Positions 52,388 through 60,291 of a DNA stretch of 64,000 nt are shown here, piece after piece. This DNA is from Citrobacter amalonaticus Y19 (lineage in GTDB: Bacteria > Pseudomonadota > Gammaproteobacteria > Enterobacterales > Enterobacteriaceae), in the NCBI RefSeq assembly GCF_000981805.1, contig NZ_CP011133.1, positions 124,001 through 188,000 on the forward strand. Direction: 5' to 3'. The notes under the pieces were generated by a model. That model ran no database searches, had not been told where the DNA came from, and saw only the letters and a program-made list of their open reading frames with translations. A program made the position numbers and the translations under genes. Within the stretch, counting starts at the first letter, position 1. Every line of letters begins with the position of its first letter.

Positions 52388-54722
52388 TGGGGTCAGTTTG
52401 GATATCGAAAATTATTGTACGTTAAGGTTGTTTTTTGACCTTTCTACTTTAGCTGGCCTCAGCCGACGAAACTTACCGGAAGCGGGTATCCGGTTGCTTT
52501 TCCAGATATAATCTCCTGTCAGATTGATGTGCTCCCAGCCTAAGGGCGACAAATGCGACAGCAGTTGCTCGTTGATCTTCACCCCTTTACGCTTCAGCGC
52601 ATCGACCGCTCTTTCCATATAGACGGTATTCCACAGGGATATGGCAGCTGTCAGGAGCGTCAGTCCACTGGCGCGATAGCTCTGATTTTCCGGTTTTCGG
52701 TCCCTGATTTCACCCAGCCGGTGCAGGAATACCGCACGCGCCAGCGCGTTACGGGCTTCTCCTTTATTCAGTCCCGCCTGTACACGCCGACGCAGTGCCG
52801 GATCGCGGAACCAGTCGAGCATAAACAGAGTTCGTTCAATACGGCCAATTTCTCTCAATGCTTTGGCAAGTCCGTTTTGCTTGGGGTAGCTGGCAAGCTT
52901 TTTCAGCATCAGGGATGCCGTCACGGTTCCCTGCTTTATCGAGGTTGCCAGACGCAGCACTTCACGCCAGTGAATTTCGATCTCTTTCAGATTCAGGCTG
53001 GTCGTTGATATCAGTGACTGAAGCGCCGGGTATTGGTCTGCTTTCCCTTTGATAAACAGTTTCTTGTCGTGGAGATCCCTGATTCGTGGACAGAACGCAA
53101 ATCCCAGCAGATGCATCAGGGCAAAGACATGATCGGTGAAACCCGCAGTATCGGTGTAATGCTCCCTGATTTCCAGGTCGCTTTCGTGGTACAGCAAGCC
53201 ATCGAGAACATGGGTTGAATCCCTGACCCGGCTGATTATGCAGGTGTAAAACGGGCTGTATTGATCCGATATATGGGTATAAAACTGACGTCCAGGCTCC
53301 TGCCCATATTTCGGGTTAACCTGCCCTGCGTAGCGGCCTGAGCTGCCTGTTCTGAAATTTTGTCCGTCTGATGATGACGTTGTCCCGTCTCCCCAGAATG
53401 CCGCCAGAGACCTTTTTCCCTGCGCATTTACCAGCTCTGCAAGAGCGGCTGAATAAGTTTCATCACGGATGTACCATGCCTGAATATCTTCGAGTGATGA
53501 TTTGGTGCTCCCGGGGCAGGCTTCTGCCATTTTGGTCAGGCCAAGGTTGATGCCATCCGCAAGAATGGTGGTGAGGAGCAGTCGGGTATCGGGACGGGTA
53601 ATGTCATTTTTTATATGCGAAAAATGTCGGGTAAACGTCGTCCAGCTGTTTACCTCATCGAGAATTTCCGTGATTTTAGGTCGCGGTAGCATGCTGTAAA
53701 CCAGCTCTGCCAGCGGTGAAACCTGCGCCGGAACGCAGTTATCCAGCGGAGAGACTTTTACGCCCCTGTCGGATATTTCCACATCGGGCAGTTCACCAAG
53801 GGCAGCCATGGCATTGACCTCTTCAAGTCTGGACTGAAGCAGAGTCATACGGCTGGTAATGTACTCATGATAATCAGCAGATACGGGCAGTGGCAGCGCC
53901 GGTGTGAGTTTGTCAAAGTCCTTTTCGGGTATGAGGTAATCATCAAAATTTTTGTAGCGCCGCGAGCCTTTAACCCAGATATCCCCGGAGCGCAACGCTC
54001 CCTTAAGCTCGCTGAGCGCACAAAATTCATAGTACTGCCGGTCAATACCCGCAGGTGTAATCACCACCTTGCGCCAGCTTTCAGGGACAAAATCAAGCGG
54101 CGCTGCCGCCGGAACTTTACGTGACTGCTTCCGGTACATCTCCTTGATCACAACCAGTGCATCAGCCAGAGGTTGCGCTGCCGGGGTTGCGACTAACTGT
54201 AAAGCAGACAACATGCGCGGGGCATATTTCCGTAATGTGCTGTATTTCTCAGTAATAATATGCAGCGGGTCAAAATTATTTTTTCTGGCGAGATGGCGTG
54301 TTTCCTCCAGACTGGCGACAAATTCAGGCCATGGGAGTATGTTTTCTATTGCGAGCCAGGGATTGCCACCGGAATCACGGGCATCAGACAGCGCCTGACC
54401 GACATCGATGTACTGCCTCAGTTTGGACTGGATCAGCTTTCCGGTCTGCTGAAGGCGCTCAGCCTGTGTTCTTTTGGCTTTGCTGAAAAGGCTGTTCAGC
54501 ATTCGCTCATGCAGCTCAATCACTTCGTCTGTCAGTGTGGCTCTGGCTTCTTCCAGCACGCAGACCAGGATCGCATGACGGCGGGCTGCTGAAAATCGGG
54601 TCAAATCCCGGCTACTCATCTTTCGGCCTTCCCGCGCCAGTTTCAGCAACCGGTTCTGGTGTATGGCACGATCTATACCTTCAGGTAATGCCAGCGATTC
54701 AATGCTACTGAGCCGATCAAGA
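52388..54722 (-). mobile_element. Tn3-family transposon remnant
   Basis: One terminal repeat is kept (52388-52427; 31 of 40 bases match the ends of the neighbouring complete transposon), with the transposase 3' part reading away from it. The other end has been replaced by the ars/chr transposon at 54723. Confidence 0.8.
52412..54722 (-). pseudogene. Truncated Tn3-family transposase
   Basis: The frame is open from 54722 to the stop at 52412, about 769 residues of an expected ~990, lacking the N terminus. It is strongly similar to the intact TnpA at 60292-63276 (e.g. HQNRLLKLAREGRKMSSRDL, GIDRQYYEFCALSELKGALR, FWGDGTTSSSDGQNFRTGSS). The catalytic core is retained. Truncation is exactly at the left repeat of the ars/chr transposon. 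Confidence 0.9.
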
Positions 54723-54852
54723 TGGGGTCCGCTTGGAAAACGGAAAATATCCTACGTTAAGCCTGTTTCTTTAGCTGGCATTACAAAAAGCGAGCGTCTG
54801 CATGGTACAGACAGACACCCGAATACGATAAAAATGAGACGAAAAAAACAGG

Positions 54853-55278
54853 TTACTTAACCCGCTTCCCCGTTTCGTCAATGACCTTTTCGCCGTCCTC
54901 TTTGGTAAACGCTCCTTTCTGACCTTCAGGTTGAATATCCAGCACTATTTCTGAAGGGCGGCAAAGACGAGTGCCAAGCGGCGTAACGACTACCGGCCGA
55001 TTAATCAGGATCGGATGTTGAAGCATAAAATCAATCAACTGCTCATCACTGAATTTCTCTTCATCAAGGCCCAGGTGTTCATAAGGCTCAACATTCTTAC
55101 GCAGCAATGCACGCACCGTAATTCCCATATCTGAAATAAGTTTAATCAGCTCATCACGGGTCGGTGGCGTATCGAGATAATAAATAATGGTCGGTTCGTT
55201 ACCGCTGTTACGGATCATCTCCAGCGTGTTGCGTGAAGTGCCGCAGGCCGGGTTGTGATAGATGGTAATGTTGCTCAT
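54853..55278 (-). CDS. arsC: Arsenate reductase ArsC (glutaredoxin-dependent)
   Basis: The 141-residue protein has the catalytic Cys12 in YHNPACGTSRN and family segments RKNVEPYEHLGL, PILINRPVVVTPLGTRLCRP. It reduces arsenate to arsenite with glutathione and glutaredoxin, feeding ArsB. It lies 12 bases after arsB as the last gene of the arsRBC operon. Confidence 0.96.
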   Translation of the reverse strand: MSNITIYHNPACGTSRNTLEMIRNSGNEPTIIYYLDTPPTRDELIKLISDMGITVRALLRKNVEPYEHLGLDEEKFSDEQLIDFMLQHPILINRPVVVTPLGTRLCRPSEIVLDIQPEGQKGAFTKEDGEKVIDETGKRVK

Positions 55279-55290
55279 ATCTTTATCTCA

Positions 55291-56580
55291 TTACAAAGTG
55301 ATGGAAAGCCGCAACGCCAGCGCGGCCAGAGTGACAAACAGCACGGGCAGAGTCATGATAATGCCGGTGCGGAAGTAATAACCCCAGGTGATCGTTATAT
55401 TTTTCTGGGCAAGCACATGCAGCCAAAGCAGGGTTGCCAGACTGCCAATCGGGGTGATTTTCGGGCCTAAATCGCAGCCAATCACGTTGGCATAAATCAT
55501 TGCCTCTTTGACGACGCCAGTCGCCGTACTCCCGTCAATCGACAGCGCGCCAATCAGCACCGTCGGCATATTGTTCATCACCGACGACAGGAACGCGGTC
55601 AGGAAGCCGGTGCCGAACGTTGCTGCCCATAACCCCTTTTCTGCCAGCAGGTTCAGTACACCAGACAGATACTCCGTGAGCCCGGCATTGCGCAGGCCAT
55701 AGACCACCAGGTACATGCCCAGCGAAAAAATCACGATCTGCCATGGCGCACTGCGCAGGACTTTCCCTGTGTTGATGCCATGACCTCTTTTCGCCACGAT
55801 AAACAGTACTGCTGCGCCAGCAGCTGCTATCGCGCTGACAGGGATCCCCAGCGGCTCCAGAACGAAGAAACCGACAAGCAGCAATAACAGGACAATCCAG
55901 CCCGCCCTGAACGTTGCCGCATCCTTTATCACACTGGCAGGCGTCTTCAGCAGCGAAACGTCATACGTTGCCGGAATATCCCTGCGGAAGAAGAGATGCA
56001 GCATGATCAGCGTGGCCGCAATCGCTGCCGCATCCACGGGGATCATAACGGAGGCGTACTGCGTAAAGCCCAGATCGAAGAAGTCCGCCGAGACGATATT
56101 CACCAGGTTAGAAACAATGAGTGGCAGGCTGGCCGTATCTGCAATAAATCCTGCAGCCATGACAAAGGCCAGTGTCGTGCCCTGGCTGAACCCCAGTGCG
56201 AGCAGCATCGCAATCACAATCGGCGTCAGGATCAGCGCGGCGCCATCATTGGCGAACAAAGCAGCAACAGCGGCACCGAGCAAGACTATCCAGGTGAACA
56301 GCAGGCGGCCACGTCCGTTACCCCAGCGGGAGACGTGCAGTGCGGCCCATTCAAAGAAGCCGGACTCATCAAGCAGCAGGCTGATGATGATGACCGCAAT
56401 AAATGCCGCTGTCGCGTTCCAGACGATATTCCAGACAACGGGAATATCAGCGATATGGATGACACCGGTTCCCAGCGCCAGCACAGCCCCGATACTCGCG
56501 CTCCAGCCAATACTCAGGCCTCTGGGTTGCCAGATCACCAGTACCAGCGTCAGTAAAAATATACTCCCTGCCAAAAGCAT
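55291..56580 (-). CDS. arsB: Arsenite efflux pump ArsB
   Basis: The 429-residue protein has the usual ArsB length, with about 12 transmembrane helices. Family segments include FANDGAALILTPIVIAMLL, NLVNIVSADFF and GCDLGPKITPIGSLATLLWL. It exports arsenite and antimonite, driven by proton motive force, in the inner membrane. Start 56580 (MLLAGSIFLLT) is the family start; the frame reaches 56658. Confidence 0.96.
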   Translation of the reverse strand: MLLAGSIFLLTLVLVIWQPRGLSIGWSASIGAVLALGTGVIHIADIPVVWNIVWNATAAFIAVIIISLLLDESGFFEWAALHVSRWGNGRGRLLFTWIVLLGAAVAALFANDGAALILTPIVIAMLLALGFSQGTTLAFVMAAGFIADTASLPLIVSNLVNIVSADFFDLGFTQYASVMIPVDAAAIAATLIMLHLFFRRDIPATYDVSLLKTPASVIKDAATFRAGWIVLLLLLVGFFVLEPLGIPVSAIAAAGAAVLFIVAKRGHGINTGKVLRSAPWQIVIFSLGMYLVVYGLRNAGLTEYLSGVLNLLAEKGLWAATFGTGFLTAFLSSVMNNMPTVLIGALSIDGSTATGVVKEAMIYANVIGCDLGPKITPIGSLATLLWLHVLAQKNITITWGYYFRTGIIMTLPVLFVTLAALALRLSITL

Positions 56581-56624
56581 CTCAGACCCCATCATATATG
56601 ATTTTGTAAATATGTTTTCCTGCC

Positions 56625-56945
56625 TCAGCAGGAGGTGCAGGCTGATTTGTCCAGCCATTCACGTACATCCTCGCGCAGACACTGCCAGGTCGTCGTGATT
56701 GTCTCTGCTGCCCACGCCGGAATATGGGGTGACAGACGATAGTGGATCCATTTGCCTTCCCGACGGTCAAGAACCAGATCAGCCTCGCGAAGGATAGCCA
56801 TATGTCGCGAAATTTTGGGCTGCGATTCGGAGGTGGCAACGCAGATATCGCAGACGCACAATTCTCCGGACTCACGGAGAAGCATGACGATGGCTAGCCG
56901 TGTTTCATCCGACAGGATTTTGAAAAGCTGAACAGGTTGTAGCAT
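56625..56945 (-). CDS. arsR: Arsenic-responsive repressor ArsR
   Basis: The 106-residue winged-helix repressor of the SmtB/ArsR family has the metal-binding ELCVCD motif (Cys30, Cys32) and the recognition helix SQPKISRHMAILREADLV. It is transcribed with arsB and arsC, diverging from arsH over an operator of about 85 bases. Confidence 0.95.
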   Translation of the reverse strand: MLQPVQLFKILSDETRLAIVMLLRESGELCVCDICVATSESQPKISRHMAILREADLVLDRREGKWIHYRLSPHIPAWAAETITTTWQCLREDVREWLDKSACTSC

Positions 56946-56971
56946 TTTTCACTCCGTTCCCTTTAGAATAC

Positions 56972-56991
56972 ACATATGTTAGATCATATGT
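56972..56991. promoter_or_regulatory. ArsR operator
   Basis: Inverted repeat ACATATG-N6-CATATGT in the divergent arsR/arsH promoter region, the usual spacing for an ArsR dimer site. Confidence 0.75.
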
Positions 56992-57030
56992 ATTAACTTT
57001 AAAATCATCTGTTCTCTCCGGAGGAGAAAA

Positions 57031-57729
57031 ATGGAACAATTTCCAGCCCTGAATACTGACTGTTTTGATCAACATATTGCCGAACGTCTGCACCTGCAGG
57101 AGCCCCCACGGATTCTGATCCTGTATGGCTCAGTAAGGGAGCGCTCCTACAGTCGCTTTGCCGCGGAGGAAGCAGGTCGCCTGCTGACGGCGATGGGCGC
57201 GGAGGTGAAATTCTTTAACCCCTCCGGTTTACCCCTGCCGGATGATGCCCCGGATACGCACCCTAAAGTCTCCGAGCTACGCGGGCTGGTCAGATGGTGT
57301 GACGGGATGGTGTGGAGCTCGCCGGAACGGCACGGGGCTATGAGCGCGGTGATGAAGGCGCAGATCGACTGGATACCGTTGAGTGAAGGCGCGGTTCGTC
57401 CTTCGCAGGGCAAGACACTTGCAGTGATGCAGGTTTGCGGCGGTTCGCAGTCCTTCAATGCCGTGAACCAGATGCGCATTCTGGGCCGCTGGATGCGGAT
57501 GTTCACAATTCCCAACCAGTCCTCGGTGGCGAAAGCCTGGCAGGAATTTGATGAGAACGGAAGGATGAAGCCGTCCTCATGGTACGACCGTATCGTAGAT
57601 GTCGCAGAGGAGTTGTTTAAAATTACGTTGCTGCTCAGGGGACAAACCAGCTACCTTGCAGATCGCTACAGCGAACGAAAAGAGAGTCATCAGGAACTTT
57701 CGTACCGCGTCAATCAGGAAAAAATATAA
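57031..57729 (+). CDS. arsH: ArsH, NADPH-dependent FMN reductase / organoarsenical oxidase
   Basis: The 232-residue flavodoxin-like fold has the FMN phosphate loop YGSVRERSYSR (near 31-41) and WSSPERHGAMSAVMKAQIDW (near 92-111), both typical of ArsH. It oxidises trivalent organoarsenicals and reduces quinones. GGAGGA lies 7 bases before the ATG. It is divergent from arsRBC and shares the operator. Confidence 0.95.
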   Translation: MEQFPALNTDCFDQHIAERLHLQEPPRILILYGSVRERSYSRFAAEEAGRLLTAMGAEVKFFNPSGLPLPDDAPDTHPKVSELRGLVRWCDGMVWSSPERHGAMSAVMKAQIDWIPLSEGAVRPSQGKTLAVMQVCGGSQSFNAVNQMRILGRWMRMFTIPNQSSVAKAWQEFDENGRMKPSSWYDRIVDVAEELFKITLLLRGQTSYLADRYSERKESHQELSYRVNQEKI

Positions 57730-57857
57730 CGCCTTCTGATCGTATAAATACACACCATGAGCGTTTTCACAAAGTCTCCTTCTGCCAGGCAGCGGATAAT
57801 CTTACATGTGTCTGTCGTTTTCAGAAGACGGCAGACCGGACTAAAACCATAGGCATA

Positions 57858-58163
57858 TCATTTGCCTTCAACAAGTTCACCGAACAGCTCTTTCACCCTG
57901 TTTCTGGCGTCCGTTAGCGCTATGTGCCCTTGTCCGGTGATTTCATATACTCGCCGACTTCGTCGACCGGCCTGAACATGTCGTGAGGTGAGATACCCCT
58001 TCTTTTCCATACCGTGCAGCATCGGATACAGGGTACCCGGGCTGAGTTGATAACCGTGGTGTCGCAATTCCTCAATGATGCCCAGACCAAAGACGGGTTC
58101 TTTGGCTGCATGATGCAGGATGTGCAAACGGATCATCCCGCCGTAAAGATCTTTGTCGGTCAC
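57858..58163 (-). CDS. PadR-family transcriptional regulator
   Basis: The 101-residue winged-helix protein contains LGIIEELRHHGYQLSPGTLYPMLHGMEKKGYL (here read as consecutive helix, recognition helix and wing), the PadR signature. It follows chrA by 10 bases on the same strand and probably controls that operon. Confidence 0.9.
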   Translation of the reverse strand: MTDKDLYGGMIRLHILHHAAKEPVFGLGIIEELRHHGYQLSPGTLYPMLHGMEKKGYLTSRHVQAGRRSRRVYEITGQGHIALTDARNRVKELFGELVEGK

Positions 58164-58173
58164 GCCCGGAACC

Positions 58174-59379
58174 TCACAGTGCTAAACTCAACAACCAACC
58201 CGCAACACCGCAACTCACTACGACCAGCCACGGCGGCAGTTTCCAGAACATCAGAGCGACCAGTGCCACAAGGGCAAGGCCGAAATCTTGCGGAGCGAGA
58301 ACTGCGCTCGTCCATACTGGTTGATAGAGAGCTGCCAGCAGAAGGCCAACTACGGCTGCATTAATACCCTGCAACGCTGCTTGTGTACGGATATTGCGGC
58401 GCAGACTTTCCCAGAACGGCAATGCTCCCACAATCAGAAGGAAGGACGGTGCGAAAATTGCCAGCAGACAAACCAGACCACCCAGCCAGCCAGAAGGCAC
58501 CTGGTTCATCGAAGCCCCGAGAAAGGCTGCAAAAGTGAACAACGGTCCAGGAACGGCCTGGGCAGCGCCGTAGCCAGCCAGGAATGTATCAGTGCTGACC
58601 CAGCCAGAAGGAACGACTTCAGTCTGCAGTAATGGCAGCACGACATGCCCGCCACCAAAAACCAGTGATCCGGTCCGGTAGAAAGTTTCTACCATTAACA
58701 GCGTCGGATTTGGGAATATCGCCGTCAGCAATGGTAACCCTGTCAGTAGCACAAAGAACAGCGTGAGCCAGAACAATCCGACGCGACGCCGTATTGAAAC
58801 GGGCAGCGGATCATGTACCGTCGTCTGCTGAGGTTTGAACAGTAACATGCCAGTGACAGCCGCAGTGACGATTACTCCCACCTGTCCCCAGGCCGATGGC
58901 ACAAGAAGCACAAAGCAGGTTGCCACTGCCATGACAGTAATACGCGGTATATCCGGGCAAAGATTTCGGGCCATGCCCCATACAGCTTGCGCGACCACCG
59001 CAACGGCTACCACTTTCAGCCCATGCAATACACCAGAGGGCATCACATCCCCGTAACTGGTCATCCCCAGCGCAAACAGGATCAGTGCAACTGCTGACGG
59101 TAGCGTGAAGCCGGCCCATGCTGCCAGCGCCCCGGTATAACCGGCCCGGGACAGCCCGAGCGCTATACCAACCTGACTGCTTGCTGGTCCCGGAAGGAAC
59201 TGGCACAGAGCGACCAAATCTGCATAGCTGCGCTCGGTCAACCACTGCCGTCGCGTCACAAACTCATCGCGGAAGTAACCCAGATGGGCAATTGGGCCGC
59301 CGAAGGATGTCAGGCCAAGTCGGAAGAAAATCAGAAAGACAGCCCAGGGGCTGTGATCATTCCTGGCAGTATCGTTCAT
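58174..59379 (-). CDS. chrA: Chromate transporter ChrA
   Basis: The 401-residue protein has two CHR domains, FRLGLTSFGGPIAHLGYFRD (near 20-39) and GSLVFGGGHVVLPLLQTEVV (near 235-254), with about ten transmembrane helices. This is the long-chain ChrA form that exports chromate by proton antiport. ATG 59379 is the family start. It heads chrA-padR, and a 21-bp perfect inverted repeat lies 28 bases upstream. Confidence 0.95.
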   Translation of the reverse strand: MNDTARNDHSPWAVFLIFFRLGLTSFGGPIAHLGYFRDEFVTRRQWLTERSYADLVALCQFLPGPASSQVGIALGLSRAGYTGALAAWAGFTLPSAVALILFALGMTSYGDVMPSGVLHGLKVVAVAVVAQAVWGMARNLCPDIPRITVMAVATCFVLLVPSAWGQVGVIVTAAVTGMLLFKPQQTTVHDPLPVSIRRRVGLFWLTLFFVLLTGLPLLTAIFPNPTLLMVETFYRTGSLVFGGGHVVLPLLQTEVVPSGWVSTDTFLAGYGAAQAVPGPLFTFAAFLGASMNQVPSGWLGGLVCLLAIFAPSFLLIVGALPFWESLRRNIRTQAALQGINAAVVGLLLAALYQPVWTSAVLAPQDFGLALVALVALMFWKLPPWLVVVSCGVAGWLLSLAL

Positions 59380-59406
59380 GGTCAGATCCTGATTGCTGGT
59401 TTTATT

Positions 59407-59452
59407 GGCTATTATAATCGAATTTCGTTATCGAAATTCGATTATAATAGCC
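59407..59452. promoter_or_regulatory. 46-base perfect palindrome upstream of chrA
   Basis: Two 21-base arms starting GGCTATTATAATCG with loop TTAT. Each arm contains TATTATAAT, so it may hold paired promoters or a PadR operator, or act as a bidirectional terminator. Confidence 0.6.
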
Positions 59453-59554
59453 ACTGCTCCCTGTGGATAGAATGATGTTTCATACTTTCCAGATGTTTAC
59501 TTCAAGAACAGTTTCAACTGCCTGGCCAGTTATGGGCTTTATTCACATTCAGTA

Positions 59555-60133
59555 TTATTGCTGTCCTGCTTTTACCCGGAGTATGGTTTGCCGGGTGGTA
59601 TTAAATTCTCTGGCAACCGCACTGATACTGGCCCCGGAATTAAGGCGCTCTGACACTATTTTTTTTTGCTCCTCGCTCAAGATGGGCGGACGACCGAAGC
59701 GTTTCCCGGCTGATCTTGCCCGAGAAATCCCTGAATGTGTGCGTTCAATCAGCAGATCCCTCTCAAACTCAGCCACAGCTGAAATCACCTGCATAGTCAT
59801 TTTTCCGGCCGGGCTGGTTAAATCCACACCTCCGAGAGCGAGACAATGAACACGGATATCTAAAGTAGCCAGTTGTTCAACTGTTTTTCGGATATCCATC
59901 GCATTACGGCCGAGTCGGTCAAGTTTGGTGACAATCAATACGTCACCGCTTTCCATTCGATCAAGCAACCGGATGAACCCTGGTCTTTCGCTGGCAGCAA
60001 CCGAACCACTTATATGTTCCTCAATCAGCAGCTGGGGTCTGATGGCAAAACCCGCCGCTTCAATTTCATGGCGCTGGTTTTCTGTATTCTGTTCCAGAGT
60101 GGAGACCCGACAGTAGGCAAAAACTCGTGACAT
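59555..60133 (-). CDS. tnpR: Tn3-family serine resolvase TnpR
   Basis: The 192-residue protein has the catalytic Ser in YCRVSTLEQNTENQ, the Arg-rich active site KLDRLGRNAMDI, and a C-terminal helix-turn-helix (ASISAVAREFNTTRQTILR). It resolves transposition cointegrates at res. Start 60133 (MSRVFAYCRVST) fits the family; a longer frame extends to 60208. Confidence 0.95.
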   Translation of the reverse strand: MSRVFAYCRVSTLEQNTENQRHEIEAAGFAIRPQLLIEEHISGSVAASERPGFIRLLDRMESGDVLIVTKLDRLGRNAMDIRKTVEQLATLDIRVHCLALGGVDLTSPAGKMTMQVISAVAEFERDLLIERTHSGISRARSAGKRFGRPPILSEEQKKIVSERLNSGASISAVAREFNTTRQTILRVKAGQQ

Positions 60134-60291
60134 AGGAAACTTTCCGTATGCAAAGGGTGTCCGAATTATAACGTATGTACGAAACAAATTTCGCTGACTT
60201 TCGGACATATTGTTTGCGAGGCGTACGAAACCGACCGGTTTCGGTCAGTGCGAATGATAACTTTAATGAACTATGTGCAGGGGAAGCATTT
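60134..60291. promoter_or_regulatory. res site and divergent tnpR/tnpA promoter region
   Basis: Contains inverted repeats TGTCCGAA ... TTCGGACA and CGAAACC-GACC-GGTTTCG, suitable as resolvase-binding subsites, between divergent genes. Confidence 0.6.
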
